Below, piece after piece: positions 42,437 to 51,170 of a DNA stretch of 64,000 nucleotides. The first letter of the stretch is position 1, and each line of letters starts with the position of its first letter. Origin of the DNA: Actinomadura sp. K4S16 (lineage in GTDB: Bacteria > Actinomycetota > Actinomycetes > Streptosporangiales > Streptosporangiaceae); NCBI RefSeq assembly GCF_008327685.1, contig NZ_BDDE01000011.1:330817-394816 (forward strand), given 5' to 3'. Below the pieces are notes generated by a model that ran no database searches, was not told the DNA's origin, and saw only the letters and a program-made list of their open reading frames with translations. Position numbers and translations under genes: made by a program.

Positions 42437-44235
42437 ACACCGACGCCGAGGACCTGCGCCAGTTCGTGCACGGCGCTTCCCTGGACGCCAAGGCGCGCGC
42501 CCGCCTGGAGGAGGCCGTCCCCGAGGAGTTCTTCACCGTCCCGGGCGGGCTCACCGCGCCCGACCGGCACGCGCTCACCTACGAGCGGCTGCGCCGCGCC
42601 GGGCTGGCCGCCCCGCCCGCCGGCGAGCTGCTGGCCGACCCTCCGGCGCTGTGCGCGCTGCTGGAGCGCGCCGCGGTCGCCGACCCGCCGCTGTTCCACC
42701 TGATGCTGCTGCACTACACCCTCGCGCTCGGCCCGATCCTGCGGTTCGGCGCCGGGCAGGACGGGGCGCGGCGGGCGCGCGAGTCCCTGGAGTCGATGGC
42801 CTCGTTCGGGACACTGCTGATGACCGAGGTCGGACGCAGCAACAGCCACCTGTCGCCCCGCACCGTCGCCCGCCACGACCCCGCCACGGGCGGGTTCGTG
42901 CTCAGCACGCCGGACTCCCGGGCCGCCAAGTTCCCCACCAACACCGCCCACCCGGACCTGCCCAAGACCGCCGCCGTCTACGCCACCCTCGTCCACGGAG
43001 GCGAGGAGCGCGGGGTGTTCGTGTTCGCGGTCCCGCTGCGCGGGCCCGGCGGCGCCGTCCCGCCCGGCGTGCGGATCGTCCCGGCGCCGGAGACCACCGG
43101 CCTGCAGGTCGACTACGCCGCCGTGCTCCTGGAGGACGTCCGCGTCCCCTACGAGGCGTGGCTGCGCGACGGCGCGAGCATCGGCGCCGACGGGGCCTTC
43201 CACGACCCGGCGGGGTCCGCGGCGGCGCGGCTGACCCGCTCGATGGGCATCGCCCCGCCGGTGTGGCGGGCGGTGATCTCCGCCTCCGCCGCGATCACCC
43301 GGGCGTCGGCCGAGATGCTGCTGGCCCACTCGGCGGGCCGCGCTACCCTCGGCCGGCTCGCGCCGCGCCGCCCGCTGACCGACTACCGCAACCAGCAGGA
43401 AGCGGTGCTCGGGGCGATCGCGTCCGCCTACGCCCTCACCGCCGTCGCCGCCCACGTCACCACCCCGGGCCCGGCGGCGGGCGGGGCCGCGGAAGGCGCC
43501 GCCGCCGAGGGCGGCCCGTCGACCGCCTGGGCGCCCTGGTCGGCGGTCGACCGGGACCTGGCGCTGCTGAAGGCGGCCGCGACCGTCCAGGCGCAGGAGA
43601 CGGTGTCGGCATGCCGGGTGCACAGCGGCGCCCCCGGCTTCGCAGCCGTGGAGCGCCTCAACGCCTACCGGGGCCTCACGCACGCCTACCAGAACGCCGG
43701 CGGCGACAACGAGCTGATCCTCTACGACACCGCCCGCGCGATGGCCGACCTCGACCGCTACGTCCCGCCCGAACCCGGGCTCGGGCCGCCCGACGACGGC
43801 GACCTGGACTCCCCGCGCGTGTGGCTGTTCCTGGCCCGCGACGCCGAGCGCCGGATGCGCGACCGGCTCGCGGGCCGGGTCGAGGCGGCCCTGCGCGGCG
43901 GCGAGGACGCCTTCACCGCCTGGAACGGCAACCTGGCGCTGGCCGCGCGGACCGCCACCGCCTGCGCCGACCGGGTCATCCTGGAGATCCTCGCCGCGGC
44001 CGACGGCGCCGGGCCGCGCGCGCTCGGGCCCGTCCTGCGCCTGCACGCCCTGGACCGGCTGGAGCGCCGCGCGGCCGGCCTGCTCAACGAGGGGGTCGTC
44101 CCGCCCGGGTTCCTGGACGAGGTGTGGGCCGCGCGGCGCCGCACCTGCGACGAGCTGGCGCCGCGCGCGGCGGAGCTGGCCGCCGCGTTCGAGCTGCCCG
44201 CCCCCGTCACCGCGCCCGCCGCGTTCCTGGTCTGA
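42433..44235 (+). CDS. Acyl-CoA oxidase-like flavoprotein lacking the catalytic Glu
   Basis: A 600-residue protein of acyl-CoA oxidase architecture: an all-helical N-terminus, a middle domain with LLMTEVGRSNSHLS and AAKFPTN (about 128-170), and two C-terminal helical domains. The flavin-contact segments are present, but in the motif normally reading TYEGDN the sequence is NAGGDN (421-426), so the catalytic Glu is Gly423. A low-complexity Ala/Gly insert lies at about 346-361. GTG start, coupled to the acyltransferase. It may bind acyl thioesters without oxidising them, or use another base. Confidence 0.75.
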   Translation: MNTDAEDLRQFVHGASLDAKARARLEEAVPEEFFTVPGGLTAPDRHALTYERLRRAGLAAPPAGELLADPPALCALLERAAVADPPLFHLMLLHYTLALGPILRFGAGQDGARRARESLESMASFGTLLMTEVGRSNSHLSPRTVARHDPATGGFVLSTPDSRAAKFPTNTAHPDLPKTAAVYATLVHGGEERGVFVFAVPLRGPGGAVPPGVRIVPAPETTGLQVDYAAVLLEDVRVPYEAWLRDGASIGADGAFHDPAGSAAARLTRSMGIAPPVWRAVISASAAITRASAEMLLAHSAGRATLGRLAPRRPLTDYRNQQEAVLGAIASAYALTAVAAHVTTPGPAAGGAAEGAAAEGGPSTAWAPWSAVDRDLALLKAAATVQAQETVSACRVHSGAPGFAAVERLNAYRGLTHAYQNAGGDNELILYDTARAMADLDRYVPPEPGLGPPDDGDLDSPRVWLFLARDAERRMRDRLAGRVEAALRGGEDAFTAWNGNLALAARTATACADRVILEILAAADGAGPRALGPVLRLHALDRLERRAAGLLNEGVVPPGFLDEVWAARRRTCDELAPRAAELAAAFELPAPVTAPAAFLV

Positions 44236-44293
44236 AAGCCCCCGGCGCGGGAAGAAACGGCACGCCACGCCCCTAATTCGCGAAGGAGGCGGG

Positions 44294-44320
44294 GGAACCA
44301 GCGCAAGGTGGCTACCGTTC
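44294..44320 (+). promoter_or_regulatory. ECF-sigma-type promoter of terD
   Basis: GGAACC (44294-44299), 16 bases, then CGTTC (44316-44320) matches the GGAAC/CGTT pattern of actinobacterial ECF sigma factors. It lies 58 nt before the terD start. Confidence 0.5.
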
Positions 44321-44378
44321 TCGTTAGACAGACCGAACGCGGGTGATGGCGCCCGCAGCCGATACGGAGGTAGACACA

Positions 44379-44954
44379 GTGGGAGTCAGTCTGAGCAAGG
44401 GCGGCAACGTCTCGCTGACCAAGGAGGCCCCCGGACTGACCGCCGTCGTGGTCGGACTCGGGTGGGACGTGCGGACCACGACCGGTACCGACTTCGACCT
44501 CGACGCCAGCGCCCTGCTGTGCTCGGCGGAGAACAAGGTCCTGTCGGACCAGCACTTCGTGTTCTTCAACAACCTCAAGAGCCCCGACGGGTCGGTCGAG
44601 CACACCGGCGACAACCTCACCGGCGAGGGCGAGGGCGACGACGAGGCGATCAAGGTGAACCTGACGGCCGTGCCGGCCGAGGTCGCCAAGATCGTGTTCC
44701 CGGTGTCGATCTACGACGCCGACAGCCGCCAGCAGAGCTTCGGGCAGGTCCGCAACGCCTTCATCCGCGTGGTGAACCAGTCCGACAACAGCGAGATCGC
44801 GCGCTACGACCTCTCGGAGGACGCCTCGACCGAGACCGCGATGGTGTTCGGCGAGCTGTACCGCAACGGCGCCGAGTGGAAGTTCCGCGCGGTGGGCCAG
44901 GGCTACGCCTCGGGCCTGTCGGGCATCGCCTCCGACTTCGGGGTCAACGTCTGA
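44379..44954 (+). CDS. terD: TerD-family stress/tellurium-resistance protein
   Basis: A 191-residue calcium-binding beta-sandwich protein, exactly the usual TerD length, beginning [19 protein letters not shown]. Ca-binding acidic runs include FDLDASALL and [11 protein letters not shown]. Others are [17 protein letters not shown] and the closing [13 protein letters not shown] start with GGAGG 9 nt upstream. It stands alone behind an ECF-type promoter and ends in a strong terminator, suggesting a stress-induced monocistron. Confidence 0.95.
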   Translation: MGVSLSKGGNVSLTKEAPGLTAVVVGLGWDVRTTTGTDFDLDASALLCSAENKVLSDQHFVFFNNLKSPDGSVEHTGDNLTGEGEGDDEAIKVNLTAVPAEVAKIVFPVSIYDADSRQQSFGQVRNAFIRVVNQSDNSEIARYDLSEDASTETAMVFGELYRNGAEWKFRAVGQGYASGLSGIASDFGVNV

Positions 44955-44963
44955 TCTGCCCGC

Positions 44964-45007
44964 ACGTGAAAAGGGGCGCCCCCATCGCGGGGGCGCCCCT
45001 TTCACGT
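44964..45007. terminator. Bidirectional rho-independent terminator
   Basis: AAAGGGGCGCCCCC, loop ATCGC, GGGGGCGCCCCTTT forms a 14-bp perfect stem that extends by GTG/CAC after a one-base bulge. T and A tracts on both sides suit termination of terD and of the convergent ridA-like gene. Confidence 0.9.
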
Positions 45008-45033
45008 CCTGCCGGAGGGGCGGGGCGGGCGGG

Positions 45034-45453
45034 TCAGCGGGCGGGGACGACGGCGAGGGCCTCGATCTCCACGAGCAGGTCGTCGCGGACCAGGCGCGAC
45101 ACCTCGACCAGCGACGCGGCGGGCGCGACGTGCTCGGGGACGAACTCGGCGCGCACGGCCCGCACGACCCCGACGCCGCTCACGTCCCGCAGGAAGTACC
45201 CGAGCCGCACGACGTGCTCCCAGCGGGCGCCGGCGGCGGTGAGCGCGGTCTCCAGGTTGGCGAACACCTGACGGGTCTGGGCCTCCAGGTCGCCGGGGCC
45301 GACCAGGTTCCCGGCCGAGTCCAGCGCGATCTGGCCGCTCACCACCACCAGCCGGCCGGGCACGTCGACGGAGACGGCGTGGCTGTATCCGGGGCCCGGC
45401 GCGAGGCCCGGCGCGTCGATCTGGCGGTTGGCGGGGCGCGGTTCGTCGCTCAT
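45034..45453 (-). CDS. RidA/YjgF-family protein lacking the catalytic arginine
   Basis: A 139-residue Rid-family protein with [16 protein letters not shown] (about 37-52), [10 protein letters not shown] and [20 protein letters not shown]. In archetypal RidA the 2-imine hydrolysis Arg is in PARSxVEV; here the segment is APAASLVEV, so Arg is Ala. This places it in a Rid subfamily without proven imine deaminase activity. Start taken at the second Met (45453). It precedes nothing on its strand and is separated from the acyl-CoA synthetase stop by a few bases, so the two may be co-transcribed. Confidence 0.85.
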   Translation of the reverse strand: MSDEPRPANRQIDAPGLAPGPGYSHAVSVDVPGRLVVVSGQIALDSAGNLVGPGDLEAQTRQVFANLETALTAAGARWEHVVRLGYFLRDVSGVGVVRAVRAEFVPEHVAPAASLVEVSRLVRDDLLVEIEALAVVPAR

Positions 45454-45460
45454 CACAAGA

Positions 45461-47215
45461 TCACGATACCGGCGGGCGGGCGAGCAGCTCCTCGCGCAGC
45501 CGGGTCTTGAGGATCTTGCCGCCGGGGTTGCGGGGCAGGCCGTCCGCGCGGAACCAGAAGTGCGCGGGGACCTTGAACGCGGCGATCCGCCCGTCCAGGA
45601 ACTCCTGGAGCTCCCGGCCGGTCAGCGCGGCGCCGGGCCGCGGCACGACCACCGCGCCCACCTCCTCGCCGAGGACCTCGTGCGGGACGCCGATCACGGC
45701 GCAGTCGGCGACGGCCGGGTGCTCGTAGAGGGCGGCCTCGACCTCGGCGCAGTAGATGTTCTCGCCGCCGCGGATCAGCATGTCCTTGGCGCGGTCGACG
45801 ATGTAGACGAACCCGTCGGCGTCCAGGCGGGCCAGGTCGCCGCTGTGGAACCAGCCGTCCACGAACGCCTCGGCGGTCGCCTCGGGCCTGTTCCAGTAGC
45901 CCTTGATCACGTTGGGGCCCTTGATGAGCAGCTCGCCGACCTCGCCGGTCGGCAGGTCCTCCCCGGCGGGCCCGACGACCCGCACGTCGCAGACCGCGAC
46001 GGGCGGGCCGACGCTCTCGGGCCGCTCCAGGTAGTTCACGCCGCCGTTGTAGGTGGTGACCGAGGAGGTCTCGGTCAGGCCGTACCCGTTGCCGGGCACC
46101 CGGTCGGGCAGCCGCTCCTTGATCTTGTCGACGAGGGCGGGCGCGGCCGGCGCGCCGCCGTAGCTGACGCCGGTCAGGCTGGAGGTGTCGTAGTCGCCGA
46201 AGTCGGGGGAGGTCAGCACCTGCCAGGCCATCGTCGGCACGCCGCCGAACCCGGTGACGCGCTCCCGCTCGATCAGCTCCAGCGCCGTGCGGACGTCCCA
46301 CCGGTACATCAGCACGACGGTGCCGCCCTGCAGGGCGCTGGTCACCAGCACCGAGTGGCAGCCGGTGGCGTGGAAGAACGGGACGCTCAGCAGCGTCACG
46401 CGCGGCTGCGGCGCGGCGAGATCCTCGACCGTGCGGCCGGCGCGCACGCCTGCCGACATGATCCCGTAGGCGAGCCCGACGGGGTTGCCGGCGATGTTGC
46501 GGTGCGTACCGAGGGCGCCCTTGGGGCGGCCGGTGGTGCCGGAGGTGTAGAAGATCGTCGCCTCGTCCTCGGGGTCGAGCGGCACCCCGGGCAGGGAGGC
46601 GGCGTCAGGGTCGCCGCCGTCGCCGACGACGTCCTCGAACGCCTCCATGCCCGCGGGAACGGCGCCGTCCGGCCGCGCGACCAGGCACGCCACGCCCAGC
46701 TCCGGCAGCACGCCGGCGAGCCGCTCGGCGCGCTCGGCGTCGGCGACCAGGACCTTGGCGCCGCTGTCGGCCAGCCCGTACTCCAGCTCCGCGGCGCTCC
46801 ACCAGGCGTTCAGCGGGACCACGACGGCGCCGGCGACGGCCGCGCCGAAGAACGCCACCGACCACTCGGGGTAGTTGCGCATCGCGATCGCGACCCGGTC
46901 GCCCTTGGCGATCCCGTACCGGTCGGCCAGCAGCCGCGCGAACGCGGCCGCCCGCGCGTAGTGCCCGGCGAAGGTGAGCCGGTCGTCCTCGTAGACCAGG
47001 AAGTCCTTGCCGCCGTGCGCGCGGGAGATCTCCAGGATGTCGCGCAGGGTGGTCGGGGCGTTCTTCCAGACGCGGGTCCGCACGCCGCGGATCCGCACCT
47101 CCTCCATCTCGAACAGCTGCCCCGGCGCCGTCATCGCCGCCCGGACCTCGGCGATGCCCGGCAGCGGCCGCCCGGCCTCCTGCACGTCCCGGTCCTGCAC
47201 ATCCCGGTCCTGCAC
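45461..47215 (-). CDS. Acyl-CoA synthetase (AMP-forming)
   Basis: A 584-residue ANL-superfamily ligase. Motifs in order: [14 protein letters not shown] (A3, about 225-238), GYGLTETS (A5), [20 protein letters not shown] (A7-A8) and the catalytic Lys in [13 protein letters not shown] near the C-terminus. It activates a carboxylic acid to acyl-AMP then acyl-CoA; chain length is not evident. GTG at 47215 has GGGAGG 6 nt upstream. The first residues repeat VQDRD twice, from a 15-nt direct repeat, so GTG codons at 47200 and 47185 are alternatives. An operator-like palindrome sits in its promoter spacer. Confidence 0.9.
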   Translation of the reverse strand: MQDRDVQDRDVQEAGRPLPGIAEVRAAMTAPGQLFEMEEVRIRGVRTRVWKNAPTTLRDILEISRAHGGKDFLVYEDDRLTFAGHYARAAAFARLLADRYGIAKGDRVAIAMRNYPEWSVAFFGAAVAGAVVVPLNAWWSAAELEYGLADSGAKVLVADAERAERLAGVLPELGVACLVARPDGAVPAGMEAFEDVVGDGGDPDAASLPGVPLDPEDEATIFYTSGTTGRPKGALGTHRNIAGNPVGLAYGIMSAGVRAGRTVEDLAAPQPRVTLLSVPFFHATGCHSVLVTSALQGGTVVLMYRWDVRTALELIERERVTGFGGVPTMAWQVLTSPDFGDYDTSSLTGVSYGGAPAAPALVDKIKERLPDRVPGNGYGLTETSSVTTYNGGVNYLERPESVGPPVAVCDVRVVGPAGEDLPTGEVGELLIKGPNVIKGYWNRPEATAEAFVDGWFHSGDLARLDADGFVYIVDRAKDMLIRGGENIYCAEVEAALYEHPAVADCAVIGVPHEVLGEEVGAVVVPRPGAALTGRELQEFLDGRIAAFKVPAHFWFRADGLPRNPGGKILKTRLREELLARPPVS

Positions 47216-47293
47216 GTCGCGCCTCCCGCGGGGTGGCGGCGCACCGTCGGGGCGGGCCGTCCGCCGAACACGATTCGGTGCGCCGTGCCGGAA

Positions 47294-47323
47294 AATGTAT
47301 GGCCCGCGTCACACGCGGGTCAA
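47294..47323 (-). promoter_or_regulatory. Acyl-CoA synthetase promoter with palindromic operator
   Basis: On the minus strand TTGACC (47318-47323) and TACATT (47294-47299) are 18 bp apart, a near-consensus sigma-70 promoter. The perfect palindrome CCCGCGT-GTG-ACGCGGG (47303-47319) fills the spacer and touches the -35, the classic place for a TetR/FadR-type repressor. Confidence 0.62.
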
Positions 47324-47404
47324 CGCCCCGGCGCCGCGCGGACCTCGGGGAACGGGTCCGGCCGAACGGTCCGGAGGAAGATCCCTGCCTGCGACAATGG
47401 GGAC

Positions 47405-48184
47405 ATGAGCGAGCGCAAGCCGATCGAGTACTGGCTGTCGGACATGGACGGCGTCCTGGTCCACGAGGGCCGCCCCGTCCCTGGGGCCGAGGAGTTCATC
47501 CGCCGCCTGGCGGCGTCGGGGAAACCGTTCCTCGTCCTGACCAACAACTCGATCTACACCCGGCGGGACCTGTCGGCCCGCCTGGCGGCGGCCGGGCTGG
47601 CCGTGCCGGCGGAGGCGATCTGGACCTCGGCGCTGGCCACCGCCCGGTTCCTGGCCGACCAGCGGCCCGAGGGCTCGGCCTACGTGATCGGGGAGGCAGG
47701 CCTGACGACGGCGCTGCACGAGGCGGACTTCGTCCTCACCGACATCGACCCCGACTATGTGGTGCTCGGCGAGACCCGCACCTACAGCTTCTCCCAGATC
47801 ACCCGCGCGATCCGGCTGATCGAGGGCGGCGCCCGGTTCGTGGCGACCAACCCCGACCCGATCGGCCCGTCCCCGGAGGGCTCGCTGCCGGCCTGCGGCG
47901 CCGTCGCCGCGATGATCACCCGCGCGACCGGGGTGGAGCCCTACTTCGTCGGCAAGCCGAACCCGCTGATGATGCGCACGGCGCTGAACGTGGTCGGCGG
48001 GCACAGCGAGAGCACCGCGATGATCGGCGACCGCATGGACACCGACATCGTCGCCGGGGTCGAGGCGGGGCTGGAGACGGTCCTGGTGCTGACCGGCGTC
48101 ACCCGCAAGGAGGAGATCGCACGGTTCCCGTTCCGCCCGCACCGCGTCGTGCCGTCCATCGCCGACCTCATCGACCTGGTCTGA
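47405..48184 (+). CDS. HAD-IIA (NagD-like) sugar/nucleotide phosphatase
   Basis: A 259-residue haloacid-dehalogenase phosphatase of subclass IIA. Nucleophile motif DMDGV at 13-17, TNNS at about 46-49, and the acidic [11 protein letters not shown] motif IV. The cap domain lies between motifs II and III, as in NagD/phosphoglycolate phosphatases. Leaderless start: GACAAT (47393-47398) lies 6 nt before ATG. Substrate unknown. Divergent from the acyl-CoA synthetase. Confidence 0.9.
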   Translation: MSERKPIEYWLSDMDGVLVHEGRPVPGAEEFIRRLAASGKPFLVLTNNSIYTRRDLSARLAAAGLAVPAEAIWTSALATARFLADQRPEGSAYVIGEAGLTTALHEADFVLTDIDPDYVVLGETRTYSFSQITRAIRLIEGGARFVATNPDPIGPSPEGSLPACGAVAAMITRATGVEPYFVGKPNPLMMRTALNVVGGHSESTAMIGDRMDTDIVAGVEAGLETVLVLTGVTRKEEIARFPFRPHRVVPSIADLIDLV

Positions 48185-48262
48185 CCGCGCCGGTCGCCCC
48201 GGCACCCCGCGCCCCCGCGTCCCGCGCGGCGGGCCCGGGGCGGCCGTAGACTCGCAGACGCC

Positions 48263-48886
48263 ATGCGCACGATCAGACAGGGCGGCTCGGTTGAGCTGGA
48301 GATCCGCAGGTCCCGGTTCGTCTGCACGCTCGCCCGCGCAGCCGACGAGGCCGAGGCGGCCGCGTTCATCGCCGCGCACCGGCGGGCGCACCGCGACGCC
48401 ACCCACAACTGCACCGCCTACGTCGTCGGCGAGCACGGCGAGATCACCAAGAGCAGCGACGACGGCGAGCCGGCCGGGACGGCGGGGATCCCGATGCTGG
48501 AGGTGCTGCTGCGGCGCGGGCTGACCGGCACGGCCGCGGTCGTCACCCGCTACTTCGGCGGGGTCAAGCTCGGCGCGGGCGGGCTGGTGCGCGCCTACGG
48601 GCAGGCGGTCGCCGACGCCGTCGACGCCGTCGGGGTGGTGGAGCTTCGCCCGGTGGTGACGCTCACCGTCGCCGTGGACCACGCGTTGGCGGGGCGGTTC
48701 CTGGGCGACCTGCACGCCCGCGGGCACCAGCCCGGCGACGTCCGCTACGGGACGGGCGTGGAGGCCGACGTGGCGGTGCCCGTCACCGAGCTGGAGGCGT
48801 TCGAGGCGTGGGCCGCGGAGGTCACCGCCGGGCGCGCGTCGGTGCGGCGAGGCGCGCCCGGCCACATCGAGGTGCCCGTCCCGTGA
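48263..48886 (+). CDS. YigZ/IMPACT-family protein
   Basis: A 207-residue protein with an N-terminal UPF0029 fold: RRSRFVCTLARA, HRDATHNCTAYVVG, SDDGEPAGTAG (about 72-82) and VTRYFGGVKLGAGGLVRAYG. These are the hallmark motifs of YigZ/IMPACT, implicated in translation control. The C-terminal DUF1949-like ferredoxin fold follows. TAGACT (48247-48252) lies 10 nt before the ATG, so the leader is very short. It is 78 bases after the phosphatase gene. Confidence 0.9.
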   Translation: MRTIRQGGSVELEIRRSRFVCTLARAADEAEAAAFIAAHRRAHRDATHNCTAYVVGEHGEITKSSDDGEPAGTAGIPMLEVLLRRGLTGTAAVVTRYFGGVKLGAGGLVRAYGQAVADAVDAVGVVELRPVVTLTVAVDHALAGRFLGDLHARGHQPGDVRYGTGVEADVAVPVTELEAFEAWAAEVTAGRASVRRGAPGHIEVPVP

Positions 48887-48976
48887 CCGGCCCGCCGGCG
48901 CGATGCCCCCGGCGGACCCCTGCCCGCGGGGCGGGGGCAGGCCGAGCCCCGGCGCCGGCCGGCCGGGAGCGTCGGC

Positions 48977-49768
48977 TCAGCCGCTGAGGAACTCGGCCAG
49001 GGCGGGAGCGAGCACGGCCGGGTCGACGTCGTGGTTCTGGCCCTCCAGGGTGCGGTGCGTCCCGGCGGGCAGGTGCGCGGCGGTGCGGCGGGCGATGTCG
49101 CGCATCCAGGAGGGGCTGTCGCCGCCGTCCAGCACCAGGGCCGGGACGGTGACGCGGCCGAGCAGGTCCTCCGGCAGCACGGCGCCCGTCGCGGCGTCGT
49201 CCATGACCGCCGAGTCGTAGGCGAGGCTGGGCGCCAGCGCCTCCAGCGCGGGCCACATCGGCGCGCCCCGCATATGCCCGATCATCTCCTCCGGCATCCC
49301 GACGGCGGTCATGAACAGGGCGAGGGCGTCCCCGCGGCGCCCGTCGGCCAGCAGGCCGGTCAGCTCGGTGTTGTAGGCGCGGGCGTGGGTGATCCGCTCG
49401 TCGTGGGCGGGGTTGAAGGGCGGTTCGAACAGCGCGAGGCGGGTGATGGGCAGCCCGTGCGCGGCGGCGCGCAGCGCCAGGACGGCGCCCGACGACATCC
49501 CGTACACCGCGGCGGACCCGCCGGCGGCCTCGATGACGGCGGCCAGGTCCTCGATCTCCCGTTCGACGGCGTAGGGCGGGGTGTCGCCGCTGTCGCCGCG
49601 TCCCCGCCGGTCGTAGGTGAACACGGTGTGGTGCGGGGCCAGCAGCCCGGCGAGCGCGGCCCCGGAACCGCGGTCGTTGAGGGCGCCGCCGACATGGACC
49701 AGGGCGGGCCCCTCGCCGGTCCGTTCGACCGCGATGCTCGTGCCGTCCTTGGAGTGCGTGGTTTCCAT
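48977..49768 (-). CDS. Alpha/beta-fold hydrolase
   Basis: A 263-residue hydrolase. Nucleophile elbow GMSSG (about 94-98), oxyanion strand VHVGGALNDRGSG, acid in LDGGDSPSW and catalytic His in EGQNHDVDP. The cap is short. ATG at 49768 with GGAAGGAAA upstream was chosen over an in-frame upstream ATG. It lies 97 bases downstream of the ECF42 sigma gene on the same strand, behind a TGTCCG-N17-CGTC element, so it may be a target of that sigma. Substrate unknown. Confidence 0.85.
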   Translation of the reverse strand: METTHSKDGTSIAVERTGEGPALVHVGGALNDRGSGAALAGLLAPHHTVFTYDRRGRGDSGDTPPYAVEREIEDLAAVIEAAGGSAAVYGMSSGAVLALRAAAHGLPITRLALFEPPFNPAHDERITHARAYNTELTGLLADGRRGDALALFMTAVGMPEEMIGHMRGAPMWPALEALAPSLAYDSAVMDDAATGAVLPEDLLGRVTVPALVLDGGDSPSWMRDIARRTAAHLPAGTHRTLEGQNHDVDPAVLAPALAEFLSG

Positions 49769-49819
49769 GAAGGTTTCCTTCCCAGGTGACCGGCCTTGTG
49801 CGGCCGTTCTCCCCAAACC

Positions 49820-49846
49820 GACGAACGCGCCGCGCCGGAACGGACA
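49820..49846 (-). promoter_or_regulatory. Candidate ECF42-type promoter before the hydrolase
   Basis: Minus-strand TGTCCG (49841-49846) and CGTC (49820-49823) with a 17-bp spacer lie about 52 nt before the hydrolase start. They resemble the TGTCGA/CG(A/T)C pattern I recall for ECF42 targets. Weak on its own. Confidence 0.3.
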
Positions 49847-49865
49847 CCTCCCGGGGGACGACTTT

Positions 49866-51170
49866 TCAGGCTTGCCCGTCCGGGGCGGTCTCGCTGAGGC
49901 GCCGGGCCAGGTAGCGGCGCTCGGCGTCGTTGGCGGCCAGGTCCAGGGCGCGGCGGTAGGCGGCGGCGGCCTCGGCGTCGCGGCCCAGGCGGCGCAGCAG
50001 GTCGGCGCGGGTCGCGGGCAGCAGGTGGTAGCCGTCCAGGCCGCCGGAGCGCTCCAGGTCCTCGACCAGTTCCAGGCCGGCGGCGGGCCCGTCGGCCATG
50101 CCGACCGCCACGGCCCGGTTCAACCGCACCACCGGGGACGGGACGAGCGCCGCGAGCCGCCCGTACAGCACGGCGATCTGCGGCCAGTCGGTGGCGGCGG
50201 CGTCGGGAGCGGTGGCGTGGCAGGCGGCGATGGCGGCCTGCACCTGGTACGGGCCGGGCGGGGGCCTGCCGGGCACGGGCCGCAGGGCGTCCTCCAGCAC
50301 GGCGACGCCCTCGGCGATCTCGGCGGCGTCCCAGCGGGAGCGGTCCTGGTGCTCCAGGGTGACCAGCGCGCCGGTGCCGTCGACGCGGGTGCCGGCGCGG
50401 GCGTCGTGCAGCAGCATCAGGGCCAGCAGCCCGCGCGCCTCGGGCTCGCCGGGCAGCAGCGACACCAGCAGCCGGGCGAGCCGGATCGCCTCCCCGCACA
50501 GCGCGCGGCGCTGCGGCTCGCCGCCGGCGGCGCCGTACCCCTCGTTGAACATCAGGTACAGCACGCCGAGGACGGCGGTGGTGCGTTCGGGCAGCAGGTC
50601 GGGCGGGGGGACGCGGTAGGGGATGCGCGCGTCGCGGATCTTGCGCTTGGCGCGGGTGATCCGCTTGGACATCGCGGCCTCCTCGACCAGGAACGCGCGG
50701 GCGATCTCGCCGGTGGTGAGCCCGGCGAGCGTCCGCAGGGTGAGGGCGACGCGGGCGTCCAGCCGCAGCGCGGGGTGGCAGCAGGTGAACATCAGCCGCA
50801 GCCTGTCGTCGCCGAAGGCGTCCGGCTCGGGCGGCGGGGGCGGTGCGGCGGTGCGGGCGGCCTGGGCGAGCTTGCGGGCGCCGGCGGCGTCGCGGCGCAG
50901 CCGGTCCACGGCGCGGTTGCGGGCGGTGGTGGTCAGCCAGGCCCCCGGCCGGGACGGGACGCCGTCGCGCGGCCAGCGCTCCAGCGCCGCGGTGAAGGCG
51001 TCCTGCGCGCACTCCTCGGCCAGGTCCCAGTCGCCGGTCACCCGGATCAGCGTCGCCACGACCTGGCCCCATTCGGCGCGGAAGGCCCGCGCGGCGGCGT
51101 CCGCCGCACCGGCCGCGCCGCTCGCCGGGGACGCCGGGGGCTCGGGAGGTGTGGGGGCCGTGCCGGTCAC
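49866..51170 (-). CDS. ECF42-type sigma factor with C-terminal TPR-like extension
   Basis: A 434-residue ECF sigma factor. Sigma region 2 includes GDWDLAEECAQDAFTAALERWPRDG (residues about 45-70, quoted in part) and region 4 lies at about 145-200 with GLTTGEIARAFLVEEAAMSKRI. The remaining 230 residues are an alpha-helical, TPR-like extension with FNEGYGAAGG and GPYQVQAAIAACHA, the hallmark of ECF42/DUF6596. Such sigmas have no anti-sigma factor and pair with DGPF-domain proteins, as here. GTG start overlaps the DGPF stop by GTGA. The signal is unknown. Confidence 0.9.
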   Translation of the reverse strand: MTGTAPTPPEPPASPASGAAGAADAAARAFRAEWGQVVATLIRVTGDWDLAEECAQDAFTAALERWPRDGVPSRPGAWLTTTARNRAVDRLRRDAAGARKLAQAARTAAPPPPPEPDAFGDDRLRLMFTCCHPALRLDARVALTLRTLAGLTTGEIARAFLVEEAAMSKRITRAKRKIRDARIPYRVPPPDLLPERTTAVLGVLYLMFNEGYGAAGGEPQRRALCGEAIRLARLLVSLLPGEPEARGLLALMLLHDARAGTRVDGTGALVTLEHQDRSRWDAAEIAEGVAVLEDALRPVPGRPPPGPYQVQAAIAACHATAPDAAATDWPQIAVLYGRLAALVPSPVVRLNRAVAVGMADGPAAGLELVEDLERSGGLDGYHLLPATRADLLRRLGRDAEAAAAYRRALDLAANDAERRYLARRLSETAPDGQA

